A stretch of 17,894 nucleotides of DNA from JAGLCW01 sp964427915 (GCA_964427915.1 CAYRWA010000079.1:1-17894), one strand, 5' to 3'; positions 1 to 7,808 are shown, counted from the first letter of the stretch. Translations and numbers: made by a program. The notes: generated from the sequence alone by a model not told the origin.

Positions 1-202
1 CTTTTACTTTTAATGGGTCGCACATTCGAGCAACCCCGCCAGTTTTACGAATATCTGATGGTACGCGCTCTAGAGCCATCACGGCAACAGCACCCGCTTC
101 TTGCGCTATGGCTGCTTGTTGAGCAGTAGTAACATCCATGATTACCCCGCCTTTTAACATCTGGGCTAGCCCTCGATTTGTAATAACTCTGTCTTTATCC
201 AT
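1..202 (-). CDS. pdxS: Pyridoxal 5'-phosphate synthase lyase subunit PdxS (N-terminal part, cut by window edge)
   Basis: Only the first 67 codons are in the window; the rest lies beyond base 1. PdxS makes pyridoxal 5'-phosphate from ribose 5-phosphate, glyceraldehyde 3-phosphate and ammonia supplied by the glutaminase PdxT, in the DXP-independent route. The visible part matches the highly conserved PdxS N-terminus: KGGVIMDV (residues 18-24, with D23 in the sugar-phosphate site), EAGAVAVMALERVP (35-48) and GGVARM (55-60). The Schiff-base lysine falls outside the window. The ATG at 202-200 has an AGGAG-type SD site (plus-strand actcct at 211-216). It has its own predicted promoter 33-61 bp upstream, so it is probably transcribed separately from the cca operon behind it. 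The family call is secure. Whether the gene is intact cannot be judged. Confidence 0.95.
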   Translation of the reverse strand, partial: MDKDRVITNRGLAQMLKGGVIMDVTTAQQAAIAQEAGAVAVMALERVPSDIRKTGGVARMCDPLKVK

Positions 203-234
203 GCACGTACACTCCTAAATGGATTTTTATAAAT

Positions 235-263
235 AGTATAACACCAAAATAGAATAGTATTAA
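235..263 (-). promoter_or_regulatory. Predicted promoter of pdxS
   Basis: Read on the minus strand, TTAATA (263-258) and TATACT (240-235) are separated by exactly 17 bp. The -10 is preceded by TGT, an extended -10 element. The predicted transcript starts near 228, giving a leader of about 25 nt before the pdxS ATG. The -35 is only a 4/6 match, and the extended -10 carries the call. Confidence 0.55.
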
Positions 264-308
264 AAATTTTACTAAAAGCGCAATATCTTGATTCATTTCC
301 TTGCAATT

Positions 309-1781
309 TCAGTTCTTTTTGATCCATTCTTCTGCTTCTTGTTTGGATGTTATATTTCCTACGCCTTGTTCTTCTAGAATTTTTTTCTGCAGATCTCCTA
401 CTTGTTTACCCGGTGGTAACCCTGTAATAGCCATAATTGCATGCCCATCTAAAAGGGGGGTTTGCTGATAAATCCCGGGGGTGAAGATATATTGTAACAT
501 ATTCTTGATAAAGTCTTCATATTGCGGAAGCTCTTGCAAGGGAACCATGCGAGTTGCATATGCATCTGCTAAGGCAATGAGAAGAATGGGGATGGAGTTT
601 GGCGAGGTGTCTCGGAAAAAACGATATTGGGCTCGTTTGGATAAATTTTCTACAGAGGATAGATTGTGAGGGCGCATATGCCATTGAATACAATCGGCAA
701 TAAAACGAACTTCTTTGCTAGAAAAACTCATTGAATGAAGATATTCTCTTGCTACTTTTACCCCCACATTTTCATGTTCAAAAAAACGTAGCCGATCTTT
801 CATCAATCGAAGAGTATCCGGCTTGCCAATATCATGAAGGAGAATGGCAATTTTCATAGAAACTTCTACTGTACAATCTCCAGTAAGAGGTGTTTTTAAA
901 ATCGACTGCAACTCTCTTGCATAGGGAAAATCTCCTTGATGAATACGCTGAAAAATACCTTCCAAATAATAAAGCCCAGCCTTAACATGATCTTTTAGCT
1001 GCAACCAGGAAGTGTAACATTGGTCAACTTCAACAAACCATTCAAAAAAAGGAAAGAATTGTGAAAGAATACCTGTTTCTTCCATGGCAAAAATATATTG
1101 ATGACTTTTTTTGTGGGATGCTATTTTTATAAATTCTTCTCGAATTCTTTCATGAGCACATTGTTGCAAACCTTGTTTCGAATCCACCATCCATTGGTAT
1201 GTGGCAGGGTCAATGGTTCCTTCAATTTGAGAAGCAATGCGGTATGCTCTCAATAGTCGCAGAGGATCTTCTTGAAAAGTGGATGGGTTGTGAGCACGAA
1301 TATTTTTATGGATCAAATCAGAATACCCTTGAAACAGGTCAATGACAGGTATTTGTGCTGCATTCAAAGGAGCATGGTGTAGAAATTCCGATAGGGGTGT
1401 GTACAACGAGTTCATAGAAAAATCTCTTTGAAAGATATCGTCGATGATTTCTTTTCCTCTCATACCATTGATATCACATTGTAGAGAACCTGTATGAATG
1501 CGATAGATAGACCGTTCTTCGTCCAAAGGAAAAAAATGACTCTCAAGTAGGTCAGATAAATATTGTGTTGCTATTTTTGTTTTTTCGAAAGGATGAATAA
1601 TAAAATCTAGATCAATTTGAGGTTTGGATATAAAAAGAGCAGAATCTCGCAGGCACCCTCCTACAAGATATGGCTCTATGGTATCATTAGAGCAACGCTC
1701 AAGCCATTTCTGAAGGAATACAAGGCCATGGATGCTCGACAATGCCGCGATTAATTGCGTACAATTAATAGTTGTTTTCAT
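309..1781 (-). CDS. cca: CCA-adding enzyme / poly(A) polymerase-type tRNA nucleotidyltransferase with HD domain
   Basis: This class II nucleotidyltransferase adds or repairs the 3' CCA of tRNAs, or is a poly(A) polymerase paralogue; motifs alone do not separate the two. In the 490-aa frame the head has VGGCLRD (40-46) and the metal-binding D57-L-D59, followed by RDFSMNSL (118-125), the ribose/base-recognition region DPLRLLRAYR (171-180) and ERIREEF (210-216). An HD phosphohydrolase-type domain follows, with H315-D316 in LLHDIGKPDT, and the tail carries the usual C-terminal tRNA-binding segment. The length is somewhat above the usual 400-460 aa. I start at the ATG at 1781, not the upstream in-frame ATG at 1799: GGAG lies 5 nt before it and its ATGA overlaps the stop of the radical SAM gene, indicating coupled translation. 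The second proline tRNA in this window lacks an encoded CCA and would need this activity. Confidence 0.9.
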   Translation of the reverse strand: MKTTINCTQLIAALSSIHGLVFLQKWLERCSNDTIEPYLVGGCLRDSALFISKPQIDLDFIIHPFEKTKIATQYLSDLLESHFFPLDEERSIYRIHTGSLQCDINGMRGKEIIDDIFQRDFSMNSLYTPLSEFLHHAPLNAAQIPVIDLFQGYSDLIHKNIRAHNPSTFQEDPLRLLRAYRIASQIEGTIDPATYQWMVDSKQGLQQCAHERIREEFIKIASHKKSHQYIFAMEETGILSQFFPFFEWFVEVDQCYTSWLQLKDHVKAGLYYLEGIFQRIHQGDFPYARELQSILKTPLTGDCTVEVSMKIAILLHDIGKPDTLRLMKDRLRFFEHENVGVKVAREYLHSMSFSSKEVRFIADCIQWHMRPHNLSSVENLSKRAQYRFFRDTSPNSIPILLIALADAYATRMVPLQELPQYEDFIKNMLQYIFTPGIYQQTPLLDGHAIMAITGLPPGKQVGDLQKKILEEQGVGNITSKQEAEEWIKKN

Positions 1782-2692
1782 TCCAACTCCTGTATCCATC
1801 CATTTGAAAAACCAAGTGAATCAAGACTTGATCGAACGCTATTCCATTCTTCTATAGAAATAGTTCTATCCAAGGGAGGATTTTCAAACGATTTCCATGT
1901 GGGGAAATATTGGCTCATAAGGCTAATCAAGACCTGATTACCCAGGATTTCATGGATGGTGTGCAACAGATCAATACATTCATTTGCAAGCCCAGGCAAA
2001 ACAAGCAAGCGAATGATAAGGCCTTTTTGAAGCAGATCATTTTCCCAACAATCGTGGGGCTGGATCTCTCTGGCCATACGTAGTAGCTGTTGATTGATTG
2101 AGGTATACTGGGTTGCACAGGAGTATCGATAGGCTGTTTCATCTTTACTATAGCGTGCATCCAGCAAAAAAATATCACAAAAATAATGGGATAATTGAAA
2201 AATGGATGGACTTTCCCATCCGCTGGAATTCCATACTACAGGGATCCGCAGACCTTTTTCCCGCGCGATTAAAAGAGCTTCAAAAGCATGTCCAAGGAAC
2301 TGTGTGGGGCTAACCCAATTGAGGTTGTGGCATCCTTGTTGTTGAAGCCACAAATAGATAGATGCTAATTCATTGGTGGTGTAGTATTCCCCATTGTGTT
2401 CTTGTGAAAAAGGGAAATTTTGGCAATAACAACACTGCAAGGTACAGTGAGCAAAAAAAACCGTACCAGAGCCTTTTGTCCCTGAAATGGGAGGTTCTTC
2501 TCCGGTATGAACCATGTAATTGCCAAGCTTGCACTGAATACCTGCTTTGCAAAAACCCTTTTCACCCTTTTTTCGATTTACGTTGCAACTTCGGGGACAC
2601 AACTGGCATTGCTGCAGATGCTGCGAAAGGTTCTGTTGTATGTGTTGTAATTCTTGGAGAGTATAGGAGAGATAATTAGGCAGATTTTTCAA
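1778..2692 (-). CDS. PflX-type radical SAM protein (pyruvate formate-lyase-activase-like)
   Basis: A 304-aa radical SAM enzyme of the uncharacterised PflX group (relatives of pyruvate formate-lyase activase). The [4Fe-4S]/SAM motif is C83-x3-C87-x2-C90 in CTLQCCYCQN. Before it lies a second cysteine set, C29-x2-C32-x3-C36 and C48 (CQLCPRSC...GFC), typical of PflX proteins and probably holding another Fe-S cluster. HTGEEPPISG (62-71) is also family-like. The substrate is unknown, and no glycyl-radical enzyme is visible here to be activated. The best start is TTG at 2692, which overlaps the end of the fchA-like gene by 17 nt. No clear SD precedes it and no in-frame ATG exists before the cysteine motifs, so translation probably depends on ribosomes finishing the upstream gene. 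It is the middle gene of a three-gene operon ending in cca. Confidence 0.85.
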   Translation of the reverse strand: MKNLPNYLSYTLQELQHIQQNLSQHLQQCQLCPRSCNVNRKKGEKGFCKAGIQCKLGNYMVHTGEEPPISGTKGSGTVFFAHCTLQCCYCQNFPFSQEHNGEYYTTNELASIYLWLQQQGCHNLNWVSPTQFLGHAFEALLIAREKGLRIPVVWNSSGWESPSIFQLSHYFCDIFLLDARYSKDETAYRYSCATQYTSINQQLLRMAREIQPHDCWENDLLQKGLIIRLLVLPGLANECIDLLHTIHEILGNQVLISLMSQYFPTWKSFENPPLDRTISIEEWNSVRSSLDSLGFSNGWIQELE

Positions 2693-3293
2693 GAGAATCG
2701 ACTACACTTTTAAACAGGGACGAAAGCGTTTCTGTTGAGTTGGCTTGCATTTGTTTTGCTTCGAATACTAGTTTTTTTGAAAAATCTTCATCTTTAATAG
2801 AGTTTGCATTGATGATTACATTAAGATAAGCACTGTTAATGGCAGAAGAAAGGAGGGTGCTAGCAGCACCAAGATCACTTATCATGCTTTCTTTCACATC
2901 CTCTTTTAACATAATCATGTACTTTGTACCGATGCTACAAGCCTGTAGTGTTTGAAAAGGTATATCTGCGGCTTTTTTTAATGCATTTTGCATGGCTTCT
3001 TTTCGAACTTTCTTTTCTTCTGGGGTTGTTTTTGGCATTTTCATTGCTTTCATAAATGCGTTAAAAGATTCAGCATCTTCATCAATAAGAGAAATCAATT
3101 TGTTTTTTTCTTCTTTTAAAGCATCCAAAATGGAATGTAATTTGTCCTGATCTTCTGCATAATTACCAACCATTAATACTAAGCTTAAACCTAATGCACC
3201 AGAAGCAGCTGCAGCAGAACCCCCACCGGGTGTTGGGTTTTTAGAAGCTAGCTCTTTGCAAAATTCATGAATAGAAAGATCTTTTAGATTCAT
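2676..3293 (-). CDS. fchA: Cyclodeaminase/cyclohydrolase family protein (FTCD C-terminal domain type, FchA-like)
   Basis: A 205-aa mostly helical protein matching the formiminotransferase-cyclodeaminase C-terminal family. Free-standing members (FchA) act as methenyltetrahydrofolate cyclohydrolase, interconverting 5,10-methenyl-THF and 10-formyl-THF, or as formimino-THF cyclodeaminase. The family signature PTPGGGSAAA lies at residues 20-29, followed by a long helical bundle with the ISDLGAASTLL segment. The ORF extends 15 codons further upstream, but ATG at 3293 is preferred: GGAG sits 6 nt before it and the protein then begins where family members begin. It is the first gene of the minus-strand operon with the radical SAM gene and cca. 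Which of the two activities it has cannot be told from sequence, and no formimidoyltransferase partner is visible. Confidence 0.85.
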   Translation of the reverse strand: MNLKDLSIHEFCKELASKNPTPGGGSAAAASGALGLSLVLMVGNYAEDQDKLHSILDALKEEKNKLISLIDEDAESFNAFMKAMKMPKTTPEEKKVRKEAMQNALKKAADIPFQTLQACSIGTKYMIMLKEDVKESMISDLGAASTLLSSAINSAYLNVIINANSIKDEDFSKKLVFEAKQMQANSTETLSSLFKSVVDSLEKSA

Positions 3294-3311
3294 CGTTAAC
3301 TCCAATTTATT

Positions 3312-3320
3312 TGGTATACT
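3312..3320 (+). promoter_or_regulatory. Possible extended -10 promoter of der
   Basis: TGGTATACT is an extended -10 element (TG-N-TATACT) about 48 nt upstream of the der ATG. No convincing -35 lies behind it, which is common for extended -10 promoters. The predicted start site near 3327 gives a leader of about 40 nt. It would be transcribed back-to-back with the operon on the other strand. Confidence 0.4.
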
Positions 3321-3340
3321 CTTCATGGAACGTTTCATTT

Positions 3341-3346
3341 ATTATA
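3341..3346 (-). promoter_or_regulatory. Possible -10 element for the fchA-radical SAM-cca operon
   Basis: TATAAT reads on the minus strand about 48 nt upstream of the fchA-like start. The region 16-18 bp further upstream has no good -35 match, so the call is weak. It lies in the divergent spacer shared with der. Confidence 0.35.
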
Positions 3347-3367
3347 ACGAAAGAAGAGAACAATAAA

Positions 3368-4669
3368 ATGGTAAAGATATTTTTGATCGGACGATATTCC
3401 GTTGGTAAATCATCGTTGTTTAACAGCATTACGAAGCAGAGAAATATTGTGCTAGAAGAAAAAGCTACAACTCGAGATATCATTCGATACGAAATGGAAT
3501 GGGGTCAAAAGAGTATTCGAGTAGCCGATTCTGCAGGCCTAGAAGAAGTTTCTTCCCTGCGAGAACTAGACGAGCAACAGAAGTTAATGGTAGAGGAAAT
3601 GCAAAAATCAGATGTTATTCTGATGGTTGTTGATGGGGCTCATGGTGTTCATCCCCAAGACGAACAGCTTGTGTCATTTCTTCGTAAAATTGGACTGTTT
3701 GAAAGAACTCTTTTAGTTGTTAATAAGGCTGATAAAAAGAGACATTTCGATGAAAATGATTTCTATCGACTTGGTTTTCAAGATATTTATCCTGTATCTG
3801 CTGTATCCAATTATGGCGTTTACGAACTTCTAGATGCTTGTGTTGAAAAAGCTCAAGAATCCCCTGTGCCTGAAGAAGAACCTGAAGAATTTCCTGCTAT
3901 TGCTTTGCTAGGGAAACCAAATGTAGGAAAATCAACCCTTTTTAACAGCGTATTGGGGCAAATACGATCCTATGTTCAAGATAAAGAATTTACAACGCGC
4001 GATCCTATACAAGAACGTACAATTTATAAAGGGCAAGAATATAAATTTATTGATACAGCAGGAATACGATCGAAGTGGATGCACGAATTTGGCCCAATCT
4101 ATTTAAGCATGAAACGAGCCGAAGGCATTGTAAAAACAGCAGATATTGCTTTGCTGATGGTAGATGGAACCGAAACGATCAGCAGAGAAGATCAAAAAAT
4201 AGCACAAACTATCCAATCCAATGGGAAAGCATGTGTTATTTTGGTGAACAAAAAAGACCAGATACACGATCCCCATGAAGTATTGTGGAATATTCGTACT
4301 CGCCTTCGTTTTTTGGCCTATTCTCCTGTTGTTTTTATTTCTGCCAAAAACGGACTCGGAATGGACGATATGTTTGCCATGATTCAAAAAACATATACTT
4401 CCTATACAACGCGACTAACCACGCATGAAGTAAACAAAATGATTCGCAGGATTATTGTGGACCACCCTATTCAAATGGGAGAGCGAAAAATTCTATATGT
4501 GACTCAATACGCTTCCAAACCACCACGTTTTGTATTTTTTGTGAATCGACCCAAAATGTTTACACAGCCCTACATCAATTTTTTCAAGAACAAAATTATT
4601 GACACCATGAAACTTACAGGAACCCCTGTAGTGGTAAGGATACGCAACCGAAAAGGGGAGAATGAATGA
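3368..4669 (+). CDS. der: Ribosome-assembly GTPase Der (EngA)
   Basis: A 433-aa protein with two tandem GTPase domains and a C-terminal KH-like domain, the Der architecture; Der acts in late 50S subunit assembly. Domain 1 has G1 GRYSVGKSS, the TTRD switch I region, G3 DSAG and G4 NKAD. Domain 2 has G1 GKPNVGKST, TTRD, G3 DTAG, G4 NKKD and a SAKNGLG-type G5. The KH-like end runs from about residue 355 (NKMIRRI) to RIRNRKG. The open frame extends 19 codons upstream, but ATG at 3368 places the protein start directly before the first beta-strand (VKIFLIG), as in relatives. Its SD is weak (AAGAG about 10 nt upstream). P-loop 1 reads GRYSVGKSS where most Der proteins have GRPNVGKST. All G-box catalytic positions are kept, so it should be functional. 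The end overlaps gpsA (ATGA). Confidence 0.95.
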   Translation: MVKIFLIGRYSVGKSSLFNSITKQRNIVLEEKATTRDIIRYEMEWGQKSIRVADSAGLEEVSSLRELDEQQKLMVEEMQKSDVILMVVDGAHGVHPQDEQLVSFLRKIGLFERTLLVVNKADKKRHFDENDFYRLGFQDIYPVSAVSNYGVYELLDACVEKAQESPVPEEEPEEFPAIALLGKPNVGKSTLFNSVLGQIRSYVQDKEFTTRDPIQERTIYKGQEYKFIDTAGIRSKWMHEFGPIYLSMKRAEGIVKTADIALLMVDGTETISREDQKIAQTIQSNGKACVILVNKKDQIHDPHEVLWNIRTRLRFLAYSPVVFISAKNGLGMDDMFAMIQKTYTSYTTRLTTHEVNKMIRRIIVDHPIQMGERKILYVTQYASKPPRFVFFVNRPKMFTQPYINFFKNKIIDTMKLTGTPVVVRIRNRKGENE

Positions 4670-5670
4670 AGACCCCATCCATTTCTGTTCTAGGTGCAGG
4701 TGCATGGGGCACTACAATGGGTCGATTGCTAGCCAAAAAGCAGATCCCCATCACGGTATGGACCTATGAAGAAAAGGTTGAAAACGAGATCAATCAGTAC
4801 CATGAAAATACAACGTATCTACAAGGGGTTTCGTTGCCTCTTCATATGGATTGCACCACATCTATCGAAAAAGCTGTAGAAAACAAAGACATACTACTCA
4901 TTGCCCAACCATCGAAGTATATTCCTGCGCTTGTTTCTCAAATGATCCCTTTTATTTCCTCAAAAACGTGCATCACAATCCTTACCAAAGGATTGATTCA
5001 GGGAGAGAAAGTACAGCTACTCTCTGATTATTTTGCTTCGCAATTGTCCTTGCCCCATGAACAAATTTTTGTTCTTTCGGGTCCAAATTTCGCTGTCGAA
5101 ATTGCCCAAGATTTGCCTGCTTGCACTACTTTGGCCGGTATTGATCAGGCTCGGTTAGAAGAATTGCAAGAACTCTTTTTCCAACCTCAGTTTCGCGTAT
5201 ATGCCAATACCGATATGATTGGCGTTCAACTAGGCGGACCCATGAAAAATGTCATTGCGGTTGTGGCCGGAATACTTGCTGGTATGAATATTGGGCAAAA
5301 TATCCATGCAGCCCTTCTTATACGGGGAACGCAAGAAATGAAAAGACTTTTAAGTGCTGTTGGAGCAAAAGATGATACCATCTATGGTCTGGCTTGTTTG
5401 GGAGATTTAATATTGACAAGTTCTTCACCAAAGAGTCGAAACTTTTGGGCAGGCCTTCAGTTAGCGAAAGGAATGTCACCCGCCTACCTTCTTGGCGAAT
5501 CTGGGAAAACGATTGAGGGAATCGACAATCTAGAGGCGCTGATTGCACTGGCAAAAACAAACCATGTAGAAATGCCCATATCGATGATGCTGCAACGTGT
5601 TCTTTTCCATGGGAAGAACCCACAGGAAGGCATTTACGAACTAATGAATCGACAGTTGAAATACGAGTAA
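4666..5670 (+). CDS. gpsA: NAD(P)H-dependent glycerol-3-phosphate dehydrogenase
   Basis: GpsA reduces dihydroxyacetone phosphate to sn-glycerol 3-phosphate, the backbone precursor for membrane phospholipids, in the cytoplasm. At 334 aa it is of normal length. The N-terminal Rossmann fold has GAGAWGTTMG (10-19). The catalytic site keeps K108 (TKGL), SGPNFAVE (138-145) and K194 (GGPMKN). The helical C-terminal domain has CLGDLILTSSS (244-254, D247) and the substrate-contacting SRN (257-259). The ATG at 4666 overlaps the der stop as ATGA, and GGGGAG at 4655-4660 is a strong SD 5 nt before it, so the two genes are co-transcribed and probably coupled. der next to gpsA is a common bacterial pairing. 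Nothing unusual is seen. Confidence 0.96.
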   Translation: MKTPSISVLGAGAWGTTMGRLLAKKQIPITVWTYEEKVENEINQYHENTTYLQGVSLPLHMDCTTSIEKAVENKDILLIAQPSKYIPALVSQMIPFISSKTCITILTKGLIQGEKVQLLSDYFASQLSLPHEQIFVLSGPNFAVEIAQDLPACTTLAGIDQARLEELQELFFQPQFRVYANTDMIGVQLGGPMKNVIAVVAGILAGMNIGQNIHAALLIRGTQEMKRLLSAVGAKDDTIYGLACLGDLILTSSSPKSRNFWAGLQLAKGMSPAYLLGESGKTIEGIDNLEALIALAKTNHVEMPISMMLQRVLFHGKNPQEGIYELMNRQLKYE

Positions 5671-5673
5671 TAT

Positions 5674-5700
5674 TTGCTTTTTTAACGTTTTGGATATAAT
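5674..5700 (+). promoter_or_regulatory. Predicted promoter of the tRNA-Pro pair
   Basis: TATAAT at 5695-5700 is a perfect -10, and TTGCTT at 5674-5679 is a plausible -35 with a short 15-bp spacer (or TTTGCT with 16). Transcription would start near 5707, about 20 nt before the first tRNA. No terminator separates gpsA from this promoter, so read-through is also possible. Confidence 0.55.
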
Positions 5701-5727
5701 GAAATACGTATTTTCAACAACCAACTT

Positions 5728-5805
5728 CGGAGCGTGGCGCAGTTTGGCTAGCGCACCAGCATGGGGTGCTGGGGGTCGGAAGTTCGAATCTTCTCGCTCC
5801 GACCA
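5728..5805 (+). tRNA. tRNA-Pro (anticodon GGG), CCA encoded
   Basis: A complete cloverleaf can be drawn. The acceptor stem is CGGAGCG/CGCTCCG (5728-5734 with 5795-5801), the D stem GCGC/GCGC, and the anticodon stem CCAGC/GCTGG with loop ATGGGGT, which puts GGG at positions 34-36. The T arm is GGAAG-TTCGAAT-CTTCT. A73 and CCA are encoded at 5802-5805. The C1-G72 pair and GGTCGG variable region are typical of bacterial proline tRNAs. It reads CCC and CCU. It is transcribed in tandem with a second proline tRNA 20 nt downstream. Confidence 0.95.
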
Positions 5806-5825
5806 TCTTTCTTCCATTTTTATTT

Positions 5826-5899
5826 CGGGGAGTGGCTCAGCTTGGTAGAGCGCTTGGTTCGGGATCAAGAGGTCGGAAGTTCAAATCTTCTCTCCCCGA
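5826..5899 (+). tRNA. tRNA-Pro (anticodon CGG), CCA not encoded
   Basis: The acceptor stem CGGGGAG/CTCCCCG pairs 5826-5832 with 5892-5898. The D stem is GCTC/GAGC. The anticodon stem CTTGG/TCAAG includes one G-T pair, and the loop TTCGGGA gives CGG at 34-36, reading CCG. The T arm GGAAG-TTCAAAT-CTTCT nearly duplicates that of the first tRNA. A73 is at 5899 and the next bases are TAT rather than CCA, so the CCA end must be added after transcription. The loop resembles that of E. coli proK. No clear terminator follows. Confidence 0.93.
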
Positions 5900-6001
5900 T
5901 ATCTTCTCCAAGTTTACATCTTGCAACCACTGATTTTTTTGCAATTTCATTTATACTAGTACCATAGTGAATTTTGTCTCTATGACTGAAAGGAGATTGG
6001 C

Positions 6002-7759
6002 ATGAGCACAAAAAATCATTCTTTAGAAGCATTGCGCCATTCTGCTTCCCATATATTGGCTCAAGCAGTAAAACGTTTGTATCCGGAGGTGAAACTGGGC
6101 ATTGGCCCTTCGACAGATACAGGCTTCTATTATGATTTTGAACGAGACATCTCCTTTGTTCCTGAAGATCTTGAAAAGATACAGGAAGAAATGAAAAAAA
6201 TAGTCCAAGAAAATATTCCTATCGAGAGACACGAGATTTCACGCGAAGAAGCGAAAAAGAGATTGGAAGAACAAGGAGAAACCTATAAATTAGAGCTTCT
6301 TGAGGAGATTCCAGAAGAAGAAACAATTGGGATGTATTCTCAAGGGGACTTTATGGATATGTGCAAAGGCCCTCATGTATCTTCTACCGGGGATGTGCGT
6401 TATTTTCAATTGCTATCGCTTGCAGGAGCATATTGGAGAGGGAAAGAAACCAATCCAATGCTGCAACGAATATATGGCACTGCTTTTTTTGATCGAAAAG
6501 AACTAAAGCACTATTTAGCGATGCTAGAGGAAGCAAAAAAACGCGACCATCGAAAAGTAGGCAAAGAATTAAAGATATTTACATTTGAAGAAAAAGTAGG
6601 AGCAGGATTTCCGATATGGTTACCCAAAGGAGCCTCTTTGCTGGGGATGATTGAAGAGTATGACAAGAAAAAGCATCGAGAAGCTGGTTATGAAGAAATC
6701 CGAACTCCTCATCTGGGGCTTGTAGATTTATGGAAAACGTCGGGTCATTACGATCATTATTTAGACACAATGTTTCCTCCTATGCAACGAGACAATCAAA
6801 CGTTTATGGTCAAACCTATGAATTGTCCTTTTCACCTTACTGTGTATAAAACAGAGCTCCGAAGCTATCGAGAACTACCCATTCGGTATTTCGAATTAGC
6901 CAATGTGTATCGCTATGAAAAATCGGGCGTTTTGCATGGACTTCTTCGCGTTCGAAGCTTTGAACAAGACGATGCACATGTGTTTTGTACTCCAGACCAA
7001 CTAGAATCAGAACTGAACAATATTCGCGAGTTTTCGATTGATCTTTTTAAGGATTTTGGCTTCACTGACCTTGAAATTTTTGTTAGTATTCGAGATCAAG
7101 AACATATCGATGCCGGAAAATATGCAGGCGATCCTGCCAAATGGGATCATATTGAGAAAGAGTTTATATCCATTGTCCAGCGCATGGGAATTCCCTATCA
7201 AATTGACCCAGGAGAGGCAAAGTTTTATGGACCCGCTATCGATATTAAGGTAAAAGATGCACTTGGACGATTGTGGCAATGTACTACTATTCAGGTAGAC
7301 TTTAACCTTCCACAAAAGTTTGGCCTTACCTATATTGGAGAAGATGGACAAGAACATGTACCCTACATGTTGCATACAGCTACCTTAGGCTCAATGGAGC
7401 GTTTTATTGCGATTCTTCTAGAGCAGTATGCAGGAAATCTTCCGTTGTGGATTTCTCCGCAGCAAGTTCGGATTGTTCCTATTTCAGATGACCTATTACC
7501 GTATGCACACCAAGTTTGCAAGATTCTCTGTACCCATTCGATACGAGCTAGTGTCGATGAAGACAACGAAAGAATGAGTGCAAAAATCCGTAAGGGTGAA
7601 ATGGAAAAGGTACCTTACTTACTGATTGTAGGAAAAAAGGAAGAAGAAGATCAAACAGTTTCCGTACGAAAACGTCATCGAAATAATCTTGGAACGATGT
7701 CTGTAGAAGATATCGTGAAAAAAATAGTGCACGAAATAGACGAAAAAGATGTTTCCTAA
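6002..7759 (+). CDS. thrS: Threonyl-tRNA synthetase lacking the TGS domain
   Basis: ThrRS charges tRNA-Thr with threonine and clears mischarged Ser-tRNA-Thr. At 585 aa it is about 55-60 residues shorter than the usual form: the N-terminal TGS domain is absent and the protein begins directly at the editing (tRNA_SAD) domain. That domain has H13-x3-H17 (HSASH) and C121-x3-H125 (CKGPH). The class II core from about residue 185 has motif 2 (RYEKSGVLHGLLRVRSF, 304-320). The catalytic zinc ligands are C275 (MNCP), H326 (QDDAHVF) and H458 (LHTATLGSMERF). The last 100 or so residues form the anticodon-binding domain. AGGAG lies 6 nt before the ATG, and no in-frame upstream sequence could encode a TGS domain. 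TGS-less ThrRS enzymes are known in other bacteria. The short leader shows no T-box. Confidence 0.96.
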   Translation: MSTKNHSLEALRHSASHILAQAVKRLYPEVKLGIGPSTDTGFYYDFERDISFVPEDLEKIQEEMKKIVQENIPIERHEISREEAKKRLEEQGETYKLELLEEIPEEETIGMYSQGDFMDMCKGPHVSSTGDVRYFQLLSLAGAYWRGKETNPMLQRIYGTAFFDRKELKHYLAMLEEAKKRDHRKVGKELKIFTFEEKVGAGFPIWLPKGASLLGMIEEYDKKKHREAGYEEIRTPHLGLVDLWKTSGHYDHYLDTMFPPMQRDNQTFMVKPMNCPFHLTVYKTELRSYRELPIRYFELANVYRYEKSGVLHGLLRVRSFEQDDAHVFCTPDQLESELNNIREFSIDLFKDFGFTDLEIFVSIRDQEHIDAGKYAGDPAKWDHIEKEFISIVQRMGIPYQIDPGEAKFYGPAIDIKVKDALGRLWQCTTIQVDFNLPQKFGLTYIGEDGQEHVPYMLHTATLGSMERFIAILLEQYAGNLPLWISPQQVRIVPISDDLLPYAHQVCKILCTHSIRASVDEDNERMSAKIRKGEMEKVPYLLIVGKKEEEDQTVSVRKRHRNNLGTMSVEDIVKKIVHEIDEKDVS

Positions 7760-7769
7760 TTTTAGGAAA
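7752..7769 (+). other. Hairpin over the thrS stop codon
   Basis: TTTCCT (7752-7757) and AGGAAA (7764-7769) are perfectly complementary around a 6-nt loop, and the complementarity continues two more pairs into the loop. It includes the thrS stop. No T-tract follows, so it is not a clear intrinsic terminator. It could be a processing or stabilising structure, or chance. Confidence 0.3.
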
Positions 7770-7779
7770 AGACGATCTC

Positions 7780-7808
7780 TTGACTTTATAATGAAGTTTT
7801 TGTAAAAC
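7780..7808 (+). promoter_or_regulatory. Possible promoter of infC-rpmI-rplT
   Basis: TTGACT (7780-7785) is a good -35 match. A weak -10, TAAAAC (7803-7808), lies 17 bp downstream. It would give a leader of about 25 nt before infC. The infC block could equally be read through from thrS, because no terminator is evident between them. Confidence 0.35.

Noticed and set aside
203..308. Intrinsic terminator downstream of cca on the minus strand
   Set aside because: Only short A-T complementarities are present. No G-C stem followed by a T-tract was found.
1778..1799. Start of the CCA enzyme at the upstream ATG (1799)
   Set aside because: It would enlarge the overlap with the radical SAM gene and lacks an SD. 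ATG at 1781 has GGAG at 5 nt and a classical ATGA overlap.
5900..6001. Possible T-box leader for thrS
   Set aside because: Aminoacyl-tRNA synthetase genes of low-GC Gram-positives often have one, but the spacer is only about 100 nt and shows neither the conserved T-box core nor a terminator hairpin.
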